DNA from: Cytophagales bacterium
Lineage (GTDB): Bacteria > Bacteroidota > Bacteroidia > Cytophagales > Thermoflexibacteraceae
Direction of reading: 5' to 3'
NCBI GenBank assembly: GCA_004294445.1
Contig: REAZ01000020.1
Coordinates: 110,213 to 174,212, forward strand
Length of the DNA stretch: 64,000 nucleotides
The stretch's first letter is position 1. The number at the start of each line of letters is the position of its first letter. Both the position numbers and the translations under genes were made by a program. The notes under the pieces are model-generated. The model made no database searches. It was not told the origin of the DNA and saw nothing but the letters and a program-made list of their open reading frames with translations. Below are positions 43,168 through 52,604 of the stretch, one piece after another.

Positions 43168-45732
43168 TTAGCGTGCCGAACCTGCGTCTATGACCTTGCC
43201 AAAAAACATGGAGTTCAGCAATAGCTTCGTTCCACTATACCAAAAAGCCCTAAAATTAGGATTGTTATCTATCGAAACTATTTTTCCTCTGCCTACGGTA
43301 TTCACATTTACCACCGCCGCATTGCGTATCATATCTACATTATCTTTGGAAATATAACCGCTTTGCAAAGGGCTGTTCGTGTATTGGGCGGGGCTGCTGT
43401 ACGGATTCGTATTTTTTTGCATAAAGATATTATTTGCCTTAAAAAAACTCATATAGGGCGAATTGTAGCCGTACATAAGTGGGTGAGTCAAATCTACTTT
43501 TGCCTGAAAAATACTACCGCCGATTTCCTGCGCTCCCACGATATTGTCCATGCTTGCGTAGGGCATAGCTGCTGTGCTGTCTGCTTTTGTTTTTGCTTTC
43601 TTATAAGTTACACCCATTAGCCCGTTGGCGGTTGCCCACTGAATAGCCGTTTCGAGCAATACCAAAGTCCCTCCATTTTGTACCCACGTCTTTATTTTAT
43701 CTTTGTTAATGGCACTATAATTACCGCTTACCAAAACCAATGTATTGTATCTTTCTAAGTTAGCGGCATTAAAGCTATTGACATCGAGCTGGCTCAAAGG
43801 CATATCAAAACGCTGGTCGGTTAAGTGCCAAATTTCACCTGCATCCATCGGATTTACGCCATTGCCAACAACGGTTGCTACTCTTGGTTTCTCTAATACT
43901 GCAAAGTTACTGCTGCCCAAATCTGTGCCGTTTAGCACCAGCCCTGTTTTTACTGCATATACTTTCAAGCCATTCGTTTCTGCCTGTTTTTTAAGCAGTT
44001 GGTAAATTTCCTCTGTGCTTTTTGCCTGATTTCTTGCAGGTATTAAGATAGTCCCGTAGTCAAATTTGGTTGCTCCGTTTGCCGTTGATATTTCAAAAGG
44101 CTCGGTAGATACTTTGGTAATAAGCCCAGCACTTTGGGCGGCAAGCAATACTTTTGGTGCATAATATTCGTCCCATTCGAAGGCGTAGGCGTACTCACTT
44201 TTCCCACCAACCACTTCGCCTGTGGGTAACATAGCCTTATTTACTTTGTTCCCCAACATTGTACTATTCAAAGTTTTCATCTCACCGTAAGGCAAGCCAA
44301 AAGCAAGCGGCATTGTCCACGCAGAAACATCATAAAAAAGACTGTCTTTGAACTTAGTTTCTTTTTGGAAAATAGTGGTAATCAATCTGTGCTGTGGCTG
44401 ATTGGCAGGAATTACGTAAGCCGAACCACTTTCAAATTCCTGATTATCAATGGTTAGCTTGCCTTTTAGCTCATAAATTTCTATTTGGTGGCGTTCTACC
44501 ATTTCGAGGAAATGATAGGTCTTTGCTTTGTCATTTTTATCCCCAAATACATAGCCTTTGATAGGCGAAGTATTTGCCATTTGGATAGCCGATTGGTAAA
44601 ACTCTTTTTGATAATTAAGTAATTCTTTTCGCAAATTTTTGCCCGCTTCCAAAGAAGAAAGCGAAGTAGTAAACTGATTGCGAATGGTAAAAGGAAAAGT
44701 TACTACGCCATTGATGCTTTCCTGTGCGTGTCCTCGTGAGCTTCCTTGCTCAAACAAAATACCAATAGCTCCATGAATATCGGGATAAGTAGAGCCTTTG
44801 CCATAATAGAAATCATCAAAATTTTCCTTTGTAAAATACAGAGAACCAATGCGGTCTAAAAAATTAGCGTGATAATTTCCAATTTTTGTCGTCAATTCCT
44901 GATTTTTAGCGGGCGTAAGCGGGTTGGTACGTGAGGGGACACCGGGCTGAAAAAAGAAAGTGGAATTTGTCCCCATTTCGTGGTGGTCAGTTAGGATATT
45001 AGGTCGCCACTCATGAAATTTCTTAAGACGATTCTGGCTTTCTATGTGCTGTGCGGGCAGCCAATCGCGGTTCATATCAAACCAATAGTGATTGTACCTA
45101 CCGCCAGGCCATACCTCACTAAACTCTCTGCTTTGCGGGTCAGTTACTAAGTTTTTGCTTTTGTGCATATTAGCCCAAGTAGCAAAGCGATTCATGCCGT
45201 CAGGATTGAGGCAGGGGTCAAGAACGATAACAGTGTTTTCCAACAAGTCGTCTATCTGCTTGCCCTGTGCCGCCGCCAAATAATAGGCTGCCAAAATAGC
45301 AGCATTTACGCCGCTCGGTTCGTTGCCATGAATAGTATAGCCCATCCAAACGACCAAAGGCAAGTTATCTACATTCATGCTTGCAGACTTAGCGGGGTTC
45401 GATAAGTCTAAGTGTTGCTGACGAATTTGCTCTAAGTTTGCCTGATTTTTTGGCGAAGTAATGATAAGGACTAATTGCTGCCTTGCCTCATAAGTTTTGC
45501 CCATTGGTTCGTATTTGATTCGGTCAGACGACTTCGCAAGAACCTGCATATAGTTCACCAATTTATCGTGCGTAGCGTGCCATTCGCCTACTTTATGTCC
45601 CAAAACTGATTCGGGCGTAGGAATAGCCGTATTATAGGTTACGCTATCGGGCAAATAATAACTAAGTTCCTGACTATAAGCTAAATAACTTATAGTAAGG
45701 AAGGACATAAAAAAGAGTATAATTTTTTTCAT
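43168..45732 (-). CDS. secreted M14-family metallocarboxypeptidase
   Basis: A large secreted zinc carboxypeptidase (854 residues). Signal peptide 1-20. Zinc ligands: His135 and Glu138 in TIHGNEPSG, and a later His in LTDHHEMG (His250/His251). ILFEQGSSRG supplies the catalytic Glu region. PCLNPDGMNR and FDMNRDW are further M14 hallmarks. The ~500-residue C-terminal part contains a class-I glutamine-amidotransferase-like region (YNTLVLVSGNYSAI), seen in some Bacteroidota M14 peptidases. It probably degrades peptides in the periplasm or outside. Confidence 0.92.
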   Translation of the reverse strand: MKKIILFFMSFLTISYLAYSQELSYYLPDSVTYNTAIPTPESVLGHKVGEWHATHDKLVNYMQVLAKSSDRIKYEPMGKTYEARQQLVLIITSPKNQANLEQIRQQHLDLSNPAKSASMNVDNLPLVVWMGYTIHGNEPSGVNAAILAAYYLAAAQGKQIDDLLENTVIVLDPCLNPDGMNRFATWANMHKSKNLVTDPQSREFSEVWPGGRYNHYWFDMNRDWLPAQHIESQNRLKKFHEWRPNILTDHHEMGTNSTFFFQPGVPSRTNPLTPAKNQELTTKIGNYHANFLDRIGSLYFTKENFDDFYYGKGSTYPDIHGAIGILFEQGSSRGHAQESINGVVTFPFTIRNQFTTSLSSLEAGKNLRKELLNYQKEFYQSAIQMANTSPIKGYVFGDKNDKAKTYHFLEMVERHQIEIYELKGKLTIDNQEFESGSAYVIPANQPQHRLITTIFQKETKFKDSLFYDVSAWTMPLAFGLPYGEMKTLNSTMLGNKVNKAMLPTGEVVGGKSEYAYAFEWDEYYAPKVLLAAQSAGLITKVSTEPFEISTANGATKFDYGTILIPARNQAKSTEEIYQLLKKQAETNGLKVYAVKTGLVLNGTDLGSSNFAVLEKPRVATVVGNGVNPMDAGEIWHLTDQRFDMPLSQLDVNSFNAANLERYNTLVLVSGNYSAINKDKIKTWVQNGGTLVLLETAIQWATANGLMGVTYKKAKTKADSTAAMPYASMDNIVGAQEIGGSIFQAKVDLTHPLMYGYNSPYMSFFKANNIFMQKNTNPYSSPAQYTNSPLQSGYISKDNVDMIRNAAVVNVNTVGRGKIVSIDNNPNFRAFWYSGTKLLLNSMFFGKVIDAGSAR

Positions 45733-45850
45733 TTATAAAAATATTTAATAGGTATTTAATATTTTGCCTCAGTGATGGATTTGCTAAAGGCAGGGTTATT
45801 CTCCCACAAAACTAATCTTTTTTTAGCAATGTAGGATTTATATACTTTTC

Positions 45851-46870
45851 CTATTTTATCTTTTTTGTGGAATTTCGTACAATTAGATTTGTTTTTAGTA
45901 CCAAATGCTGAAGAGGGGCAGATTTATTTCGTATTTGATAAATCAGTTGAGTGGCAGCCATTTTTCCCATCTCGAAAGAAGGCTGCGCCATTGTGCTGAT
46001 AGAAGGCTCTATAATTTCGGAAACGGCATCGTTTGTGAATCCTATCAGCGAAATTTGGTCGGGAATCTTGAAGCCATGCTTGCGAATTGTGATATGTGCC
46101 CCAATAGCAACAGGGTCTGTTACAGCAAAAATAGCATCGGGCTTTTCGGAAAGATGTAGCAATTTTTCAGTTGCTTTTACGGCATCTTGCTGGTCTAAAT
46201 TACAAGTGATAATCAAACGCTCATCAATAGGCAAGCCATTATGCTCCAAGGCACTTAGGTAGCCCTCTTTGCGTTTCTTGCAAATGGCTAAATTCTGAGG
46301 ACCTGCAATATGAGCGATACGCCTACAGCCTGTATCGATTAGGTATTGGATAGCTGTAAAAGCTCCTTCAAAATCATCTACAACTACTTGAGACGTATCC
46401 AAAGTTTCACAAACTCTATCAAAGAACACCAAAGGGACTTTTCGCTGCAATGCCAATTCGAAGTGGTCGTAGGTGGCAGTTTGGTTGGATATAGAAGCCA
46501 AAATACCATCTACTCTTGCCGAAATAAGTGTTTCTACATTGACAATTTCTTTTTCGTAAGACTCGTTTGACTGACAAATAATTACCTTGTAGCCCTCTTT
46601 GTAGGCTATTTCCTCTACGCCTGCGATGGCAGAAGAAAAAAAAGTATGGATAATCTCTGGTACGATAATACCAATCGTTTCAGTGCGCTTATTGCGAAGG
46701 CTTGAGGCTATGGAATTGGGGTGATATTTCATTTTCTTTGCCAATTCTGCCACAGCTTTCTTGGTTTCATCACTAATGTCGGGGTGATTTCGCAATGCTC
46801 GCGATACTGTAGAAGTAGATATATTGAGTGCTTTGGCTATATCCTTGATGGTAATTTGTTCGTTCTTCAT
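45851..46870 (-). CDS. LacI-family transcriptional regulator
   Basis: A 339-residue repressor/activator. The N-terminal helix-turn-helix reads TIKDIAKALNISTSTVSRALRN, followed by the linker helix (HPNSIASSLRN) and a periplasmic-binding-protein-like effector domain (about 60-335). The ligand pocket residues cannot identify a sugar. It is divergent from the kynureninase gene, and both genes have a TAACCATT-like element just before their starts. No sugar-use genes lie nearby, so its target is uncertain. Confidence 0.93.
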   Translation of the reverse strand: MKNEQITIKDIAKALNISTSTVSRALRNHPDISDETKKAVAELAKKMKYHPNSIASSLRNKRTETIGIIVPEIIHTFFSSAIAGVEEIAYKEGYKVIICQSNESYEKEIVNVETLISARVDGILASISNQTATYDHFELALQRKVPLVFFDRVCETLDTSQVVVDDFEGAFTAIQYLIDTGCRRIAHIAGPQNLAICKKRKEGYLSALEHNGLPIDERLIITCNLDQQDAVKATEKLLHLSEKPDAIFAVTDPVAIGAHITIRKHGFKIPDQISLIGFTNDAVSEIIEPSISTMAQPSFEMGKMAATQLIYQIRNKSAPLQHLVLKTNLIVRNSTKKIK

Positions 46871-46872
46871 AG

Positions 46873-46883
46873 TTTAATGGTTA
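46873..46883. promoter_or_regulatory. TAACCATTAAA element before the LacI-family gene
   Basis: On the minus strand TAACCATTAAA precedes the regulator ATG by two bases; it resembles TTAACCATTTAA before kynU (46978-46989) in inverted orientation. It could be an operator or a shared leader motif. Confidence 0.3.
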
Positions 46884-46944
46884 GTCCGTCAGTGATTCGG
46901 CTTCTAAGGTATTTATTTTTTTAGAAAATGAAATAACTATTCGC

Positions 46945-46952
46945 TATTTTTG
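46945..46952 (+). promoter_or_regulatory. -7 box (TATTTTTG) upstream of kynU
   Basis: TAnnTTTG match 42 bases before the kynU ATG, with no clear -33 TTTG. Confidence 0.4.
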
Positions 46953-46977
46953 TGAAAAATGATGCAATCAGGTAACC

Positions 46978-46989
46978 TTAACCATTTAA
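46978..46989 (+). promoter_or_regulatory. TTAACCATTTAA element before kynU
   Basis: Sits 5 bases before the kynU ATG; paired with the matching element next to the LacI-family gene. Its place downstream of the -7 box would suit repression. Confidence 0.3.
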
Positions 46990-46993
46990 TATC

Positions 46994-48295
46994 ATGCACT
47001 TTGAGAATACGCTTACTTTTGCTCAGGCATTAGACGCACAAGACCCGTTAAAAAACTTTCGCAAACTTTTTCATATTCCTAAAACCAAAACAGGGAAGGA
47101 AGTCATTTATTTCACAGGCAACTCACTTGGTTTGCAACCTATTACCGCCAAAGAAGCCATCTTACAAGAGTTGGAAGACTGGGCAAATTTGGGCGGTGAG
47201 GCACATTTTGAGGGCAAAAATCCTTGGTTTTCCTATCATAAATTACTTACAGAACCTACGGCAAAGTTAGTAGGGGCAAAGCCAATAGAAGTAGTGGTGA
47301 TGAATACACTGACAGTCAATTTGCACCTGCTTATGGTTTCTTTCTATCGCCCTACACCCAAGCGTTTCAAAATTCTGATGGAGGGCGGGGCGTTCCCTTC
47401 CGACCAATACGCCGTAGAAAGTCAGGTGAAAATGCACCAACTTTTGCCCGAAGATGCTATTGTAGAAATTTTCCCAAGAGAAGGCGAAACTTATTTGCGT
47501 ACAGATGATATTACTAAAAAAATCAATGAAATAGGAGGAGAATTGGCTTTGGTACTATTCGGTGGGGTAAACTACTATACAGGGCAAGCATTTGATATGC
47601 AGGCTATTACCAAAGCAGCACACGAGGTAGGAGCAGTGGCAGGTTTTGATTTGGCACACGCCGCAGGGAATATTCCCCTCAAATTGCATGAATGGAATGT
47701 AGATTTTGCAACATGGTGTACGTACAAATATCTGAACTCTGGGGCGGGTGGCACTTCGGGTGTTTTTATCCATGAAAGATACGCCTACAATAGCGAAATT
47801 CCTCGCCTCGCGGGCTGGTGGGGACATGACGAAAAAGAACGCTTTTTGATGAAAAAAGGCTTCAAACATATCATAGGGGCAGAAGGCTGGCAAATTAGCA
47901 ATGCACAAGTTTTGCCAATGGCGGTTCACAAGGAAGCGTTAAAAATCTTTGAAGATGCAGGAATGGATAGACTTTGGGACAAGCACTTGAAAATGAATGC
48001 TTATTTTTATTTTTTAATAGACCACTTCAACCAAAGTCAGGCAAAAATAAAAGTGGAAGTCATCACGCCAAAATACGAAAACCAAAACGGAGTGCCGCCC
48101 AACGGAGTGCCGCCCTGCGGTTGCCAAATTTCTTTGGTAGTGCAAAACGGTGGCAAAAACCTGTATAACTTCCTCATGGAGAGTGGTGTAAGTACGGGCT
48201 GGCGCGAACCAGAGGTCATCAGGATTGCCCCTGTTCCTCTCTACAATACTTTTGAAGAGATTTATCAGTTTGTAGAATTATTAAAAGCTTTCTAA
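46994..48295 (+). CDS. kynU: kynureninase
   Basis: PLP-dependent enzyme that splits kynurenine to anthranilate and alanine (tryptophan degradation or NAD-related synthesis). YFTGNSLGLQP, FDLAHAAGN and the PLP Lys245 in TYKYLNSGAGG are all family signatures. In the C-terminal domain, where related enzymes have a short loop before GCQ(I/L)SL, a 15-bp unit (48086-48100) is repeated perfectly in tandem, adding GVPPNGVPPCG. No other kynurenine-pathway gene is adjacent. Confidence 0.95.
   Translation: MHFENTLTFAQALDAQDPLKNFRKLFHIPKTKTGKEVIYFTGNSLGLQPITAKEAILQELEDWANLGGEAHFEGKNPWFSYHKLLTEPTAKLVGAKPIEVVVMNTLTVNLHLLMVSFYRPTPKRFKILMEGGAFPSDQYAVESQVKMHQLLPEDAIVEIFPREGETYLRTDDITKKINEIGGELALVLFGGVNYYTGQAFDMQAITKAAHEVGAVAGFDLAHAAGNIPLKLHEWNVDFATWCTYKYLNSGAGGTSGVFIHERYAYNSEIPRLAGWWGHDEKERFLMKKGFKHIIGAEGWQISNAQVLPMAVHKEALKIFEDAGMDRLWDKHLKMNAYFYFLIDHFNQSQAKIKVEVITPKYENQNGVPPNGVPPCGCQISLVVQNGGKNLYNFLMESGVSTGWREPEVIRIAPVPLYNTFEEIYQFVELLKAF
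48086..48115 (+). repeat. 15-bp tandem repeat within kynU
   Basis: AACGGAGTGCCGCCC at 48086-48100 is repeated exactly at 48101-48115. It is GC-rich for this genome and stays in frame, adding five codons per copy. Confidence 0.9.
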
Positions 48296-48397
48296 TTCAC
48301 TTTTGGTAAAATATTTTGGTGTTAAGATAGTTTTGATTTGTTTTATAGCACATAAAGTGGTAACATTGTTTTCAAAACAGGAAAAAACAAAGATTTC

Positions 48398-49153
48398 ATG
48401 CAAAAAATAGCACTCATCACAGGGGCAACTTCGGGCATTGGCAAAGCAACTGCCGAAATTTTTGCCCAACACAATATTCACATCATTTTGTGTGGCAGAC
48501 GACAAGAACGCTTGGACGAAATGGCGCGGCAACTTGGCAAAAGTGTAAAAACCCTTACTTTGACTTTTGATGTAAGAGATAGAGATGAAGTTTTCAAGCA
48601 GATAGAAAGGCTACCCGAAGCATGGAAAAATATCGATATTTTGGTCAATAATGCAGGCAACGCACATGGGCTTGCCCCGACAGACAAGGCAGATTTGGCA
48701 GATTGGGAGGCAATGATTGATATTAATGTAAAAGGGCTAATGTACGTTTCGAAGGCGGTTATTCCGCAAATGGTAGAAAGAAAAACAGGGCATATCATCA
48801 ATTTGGGGTCTATAGCGGGCAAAGAAGTCTATGCAAACGGGAACGCCTACTGTGCCTCGAAGTATGCCGTAGATGCATTGAATACGGGCATGAGGCTCGA
48901 TTTGGTGCAGTATGGTATCAAAGTAACTGCCATAAACCCTGGGCTGGTAGAAACTGAATTTTCCTTAGTGCGTTTCAAAGGAGATGAGGAAAAAGCAAAA
49001 AATGTTTACAAAGGAATCACGCCACTCACCGCCGCAGACGTAGCTGAAGTGATTTATTTTGCGGTGAGCCGCCCCGCTCACGTCAATATTGCAGATGTGA
49101 TTGTGTTTCCTACGGCACAGGCAAGTGCTACTACGGTAATTAGACAGGGTTAA
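48398..49153 (+). CDS. SDR-family NAD(P)-dependent oxidoreductase
   Basis: A classical short-chain dehydrogenase of 251 residues. Nucleotide-binding motif GATSGIGKATAE, structural NNAGNAHG, and the catalytic Tyr151-x3-Lys155 in YCASKYAVDAL. The sequence around NPGLVETEFSLVRFKGD is like YdfG/serine 3-dehydrogenase-type enzymes acting on 3-hydroxy acids. Substrate uncertain. It lies 103 bases after kynU in the same direction and may share its message. Confidence 0.93.
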   Translation: MQKIALITGATSGIGKATAEIFAQHNIHIILCGRRQERLDEMARQLGKSVKTLTLTFDVRDRDEVFKQIERLPEAWKNIDILVNNAGNAHGLAPTDKADLADWEAMIDINVKGLMYVSKAVIPQMVERKTGHIINLGSIAGKEVYANGNAYCASKYAVDALNTGMRLDLVQYGIKVTAINPGLVETEFSLVRFKGDEEKAKNVYKGITPLTAADVAEVIYFAVSRPAHVNIADVIVFPTAQASATTVIRQG

Positions 49154-49171
49154 AACAAAGAATTTTTACAA

Positions 49172-49507
49172 ATGTCTATTCATAAAAATAGTAATCAGGC
49201 AATAGGAAACTTTGTTATTTATGAGATTGTTGTTTACGGGAAAACTTATAAAATAGGCAAAGCCGATTTAGATAGGATTACAGAAAGTTCGGGTAATCCT
49301 ACACGACTTCATCAACAGTTAAGAAAATTAGCTGAAGAGTTTGGCATTGAAAACATAGACAAAAATATATTAGATGAGCTTTTCCAAGTTACAACCGAAC
49401 TAGCCAAAGAGATAGAAAAGACTTACTTGGAAAGTTTTTATGAAACAACAGGTGAAGTTCCAGAAGGAAATCAGAAAAGTTTTAAACCTAAAAATAAATG
49501 GTTATGA
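49172..49507 (+). CDS. hypothetical protein, 111 aa, first of an overlapping pair
   Basis: A helical protein beginning MSIHKNSNQAIGNFVIYEIVVYG, with no membrane segment. Its end overlaps the next gene by 10 bases, so the two are translationally coupled. The small size and overlap resemble toxin-antitoxin or effector-immunity pairs, but neither member is recognised. It is 18 bases after the SDR gene. Confidence 0.55.
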   Translation: MSIHKNSNQAIGNFVIYEIVVYGKTYKIGKADLDRITESSGNPTRLHQQLRKLAEEFGIENIDKNILDELFQVTTELAKEIEKTYLESFYETTGEVPEGNQKSFKPKNKWL

Positions 49508-49992
49508 AGGTAGGTATCATGGGCTATTTTACGAGTGTGGGTTTTAGGTTTGACCTCAATCCTAAAGTCAAGAAAAAGATAATGGATTTGATAGATACAA
49601 ATATCTTAACACCATTTCCACTGCCAAAAATCAAGGCTACCGTCTTAGAAATTTTACTCAATACTGACGGTATAAGTACGGAAAATAAAGTAGTACGTAT
49701 CTCAAAAACCGATAAAGGGAAGTATCTTAGCTTTATGTTTTACCTCCCCTATCCCAAAATTGTCAAGAACGAAATAGTTGATTTAGAAATTTTTATACAA
49801 GTCTTTTTCGATGCTCTAAAAGAGGCTTTATCATTATACGCCATTCCAGAAGATGTATTAGAGCAGACAAAGCAAGAAGTACTATGTGAAATTGTAGGTA
49901 AGGAAGAGTATTTATTTGAGATTTCAAGCGAGCAGTTGGCATGGCGTAGCGTGGCAAAAAAGCTAAGGCAAGAAAGTCAAATTAAAGTTTAA
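49498..49992 (+). CDS. hypothetical protein, 164 aa, second of an overlapping pair
   Basis: An alpha/beta protein with no recognised domain. ATG 49498 or 49504 could be used; the latter forms an ATGA overlap with the preceding stop. The middle (IFIQVFFDALKEALSLYAIP) is hydrophobic but broken by charges and is probably a buried helix. Function unknown. Confidence 0.55.
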   Translation: MVMKVGIMGYFTSVGFRFDLNPKVKKKIMDLIDTNILTPFPLPKIKATVLEILLNTDGISTENKVVRISKTDKGKYLSFMFYLPYPKIVKNEIVDLEIFIQVFFDALKEALSLYAIPEDVLEQTKQEVLCEIVGKEEYLFEISSEQLAWRSVAKKLRQESQIKV

Positions 49993-50033
49993 AATTTTTT
50001 ATTAAAAATACACTTAAAAAAAACTAATTCACC

Positions 50034-50441
50034 ATGAAAAAATTATTTGAAGACGCTTTTATTTACATAGGCATCGATGAAAAAAAATCTTTGGTGTCTT
50101 ACATTTACAAAGAAGGTGTCAAAAAAGAAATGACTGATGAAGATTTTAAAACAGCAATGACACGCTATGCAGAGGTTACCGAGCAGTACAAACCCGCTAA
50201 ATTATTGGTAGATAGCAAGTTTTCTACTTATACAATCGTCCCAGCTATGCAAGAATGGGTAGCTCAAAAAATAGCTCCAAGAACCATAAGTTTGCAAAGA
50301 ATGGCTTTTGTGGTAAGTACGGATATATTTGTCCATGTGAGTTTGGAGCAAATGATGGACGAGGGAGGCATTGCCGATAAATATAGTAAACCGCGTTTCT
50401 TCGAAGAGGTAAACGAAGCAGAAAAATGGCTGATGGAATAA
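50034..50441 (+). CDS. hypothetical protein, possible SpoIIAA/STAS-like fold
   Basis: 135 residues, soluble. The pattern of a helix-rich C-terminus with KLLVDSKFSTYTIVPAMQEWVAQKIAP and a strand-helix alternation resembles SpoIIAA-like/STAS domains, found in anti-sigma antagonists and lipid-binding proteins. The conserved phosphorylated Ser of SpoIIAA is not evident. Its stop overlaps the start of the GDPD gene by one base, so the two are probably one transcript. The assignment is tentative. Confidence 0.55.
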   Translation: MKKLFEDAFIYIGIDEKKSLVSYIYKEGVKKEMTDEDFKTAMTRYAEVTEQYKPAKLLVDSKFSTYTIVPAMQEWVAQKIAPRTISLQRMAFVVSTDIFVHVSLEQMMDEGGIADKYSKPRFFEEVNEAEKWLME

Positions 50442-51334
50442 TGATGAAAAAACTTATCTTATTGATACTGCTTGTATCGTGTCAGAATACACATAAAACC
50501 ATGCAAACAACCAAAGAGTTTTTTGATATTCAAGGGCATAGAGGCTGTAGAGGCTTGATGCCCGAAAACACTATTCCTGCTTTTCTCAAAGCCATAGATA
50601 TTGGCGTAAGTACCTTAGAATTAGATGTGGTAGTGAGCAAAGATGGGCAGTTGGTTGTATCGCATGAGCCGTATCTTTCCCCCGTAATTTGTACGGGAAC
50701 GGCAGGTGAAAATTTTGATGATGAAAAGAAATACAACCTCTATCAAATGACATATACCGAAATTAGCCAATGCGACTGTGGGGGCAAGGTGCATCCGAAG
50801 TACCCCGAACAGCAAAAAATGAAGGTCAGCAAGCCTCTATTAACGGACATGATAGATGCGGTAGAAAGCTACCTCAAAGAAAAGAAACTTCCGCCAATCA
50901 GGTACAACATAGAAACCAAATCAGACCCAAAAACAGATGATGTAGCCCACCCCGCGCCCGCAGTTTTCGTAAACTTACTCTACAAAACATTGCAGGCAAA
51001 AGGGATTTTGGAGAGAAGCACTGTGCAGTCTTTTGATATACGTACTTTGCAGGAAATCAAAAAGTTAGACACCAAACTTTCTTTGGCATTGCTCATAGAA
51101 AGCAGTCCATATTTCGAGAAAAATATCCAAGAGTTGGGTTTTAAACCTGCAATTTATAGTCCTTATTTTGCCTTAGTAACTGATGCCTTGGTGAGCTATT
51201 GCAAGAAAGAAAATATCAAACTCATTCCTTGGACTGTCAATGATTATGAAACTATGCTAAAATTGAAAGCCCAAGGAGTAGATGGCGTTATTACTGATTA
51301 TCCCGATAGGGCGATGAAGTTACTGGAAAAGTAA
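50441..51334 (+). CDS. glycerophosphodiester phosphodiesterase lipoprotein
   Basis: Hydrolyses glycerophosphodiesters to glycerol-3-phosphate and an alcohol. The start ATG 50441 (or 50444) gives a short lipoprotein signal ending LILLVSCQN. The catalytic GHRGCRGLMPENT (His and Arg), LELDVVVSKDG (Glu, Asp) and SHEP (His) are the GDPD signatures. C-terminal IPWTVNDYETM and GVDGVITDYPDR are also characteristic. An outer- or inner-membrane anchor in the periplasm is implied. Confidence 0.93.
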   Translation: MMKKLILLILLVSCQNTHKTMQTTKEFFDIQGHRGCRGLMPENTIPAFLKAIDIGVSTLELDVVVSKDGQLVVSHEPYLSPVICTGTAGENFDDEKKYNLYQMTYTEISQCDCGGKVHPKYPEQQKMKVSKPLLTDMIDAVESYLKEKKLPPIRYNIETKSDPKTDDVAHPAPAVFVNLLYKTLQAKGILERSTVQSFDIRTLQEIKKLDTKLSLALLIESSPYFEKNIQELGFKPAIYSPYFALVTDALVSYCKKENIKLIPWTVNDYETMLKLKAQGVDGVITDYPDRAMKLLEK

Positions 51335-51437
51335 TTTTCTCATTTGGGAGGCTGTTTCTTTGCTGTGATAAGCCCTAAATTTAGCCTTTCTTTTTTATCA
51401 AATTTTTGTCGGATAGAATTAAGAGAAATGCTATACT

Positions 51438-52604
51438 ATGATAAGTTGGATTATTCTGTGTGTTACTATTGTCTATACTTTAGGGGTTTGGCTACTTTGG
51501 CGGGGGTGGCAAGGGACACCTGCTTTTGAATTTAAGCAAGATTTAGCCCCAGATAGAGCAGACAAAGTATGTATTTCTGTCATTATCCCCATCAGAAACG
51601 AAGCAGCAAACATACAAAACCTATTAAAAGACCTTTTGGAACAGGATTTACACATTTCTTTTTTTGAAGTAATTGTAATTGACGATTATTCTACAGACGA
51701 TACCCAATCGAGAGTCCGCGACTTCTGTATCAATTCTCCTTTATTTCCTTTGTTATTTGCCCAAGCAAAAGGAGGGGAAAATACTTCAAATAAAAAAACA
51801 GCCATTACTCAAGCCATTCAGATGGCAAAGGGAGAATTGATAGTTACTACGGACGGAGACTGTAGGGTAGGCTCCAAATGGCTATCTACTATCTACGGGT
51901 TCTATCAAAACTCTAAGCCTCATCTGATTATAGCACCCGTAGCATTAGACTATCCAAAAGATATTTTTGGAAAGATGCAGGTAGTAGAATTTGCAAGCCT
52001 GATAGGGAGCGGAGCAGCTACCTTATTTTGGGGCTATCCTACCATGTGCAATGGGGCGAATCTGGCTTACACAAAAAAGATATTTTTAGAAGTAAATGGG
52101 TTTGACGGAAATATCAATATTCTCACTGGAGATGATGAATTTTTGATGCAAAAAATACGCAAGCTATACCCCAAACAGGTGCTTTTCCTAAAGAGCCAAG
52201 ATGCTGTAGTACGCACTTCTGCCATACCCTCTATCTATGATTTCTATCAGCAGCGCAAACGCTGGGCGAGCAAGTGGCGTAACCATAAATCTGTGCATAT
52301 TTATTTGATTGCGATAGCCATTTTTTTGTACCATTTGTTAAATTTGTATGCTTTTTATTTGTTATCAGAGCCTTTTGCGAATCGCTTTATAATTTTGTTT
52401 CATTTTTCGCTAAAATTGTGCATAGAATTTGTATTTTTGGCTACGATTCACAATTTTCTCAATAAAGGGAAATATTTGTTTTATATACTACCTTTGCAGT
52501 TCGTTTATTCTTTCTATGTAGTATTGATAGGAATCTTAGCTAACTTCGGTAGCTACAAATGGAAAGGACGTAAGTCAAGTAAATTATCAAAATTAGATGT
52601 CTGA
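51438..52604 (+). CDS. processive-type GT2 glycosyltransferase, membrane-bound
   Basis: A 388-residue membrane glycosyltransferase: an N-terminal helix (1-22), a cytoplasmic GT-A domain with VIDDYSTDDTQ and the DGD (139-141) of VTTDGDCRVG, GDDEF, and QQRKRW, the Q-x-x-R-W of processive synthases, and two or three C-terminal helices (about 285-360). It resembles polysaccharide synthases of the poly-N-acetylglucosamine or cellulose type, but the sugar is unknown. It overlaps the next gene by 8 bases. Confidence 0.9.
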   Translation: MISWIILCVTIVYTLGVWLLWRGWQGTPAFEFKQDLAPDRADKVCISVIIPIRNEAANIQNLLKDLLEQDLHISFFEVIVIDDYSTDDTQSRVRDFCINSPLFPLLFAQAKGGENTSNKKTAITQAIQMAKGELIVTTDGDCRVGSKWLSTIYGFYQNSKPHLIIAPVALDYPKDIFGKMQVVEFASLIGSGAATLFWGYPTMCNGANLAYTKKIFLEVNGFDGNINILTGDDEFLMQKIRKLYPKQVLFLKSQDAVVRTSAIPSIYDFYQQRKRWASKWRNHKSVHIYLIAIAIFLYHLLNLYAFYLLSEPFANRFIILFHFSLKLCIEFVFLATIHNFLNKGKYLFYILPLQFVYSFYVVLIGILANFGSYKWKGRKSSKLSKLDV

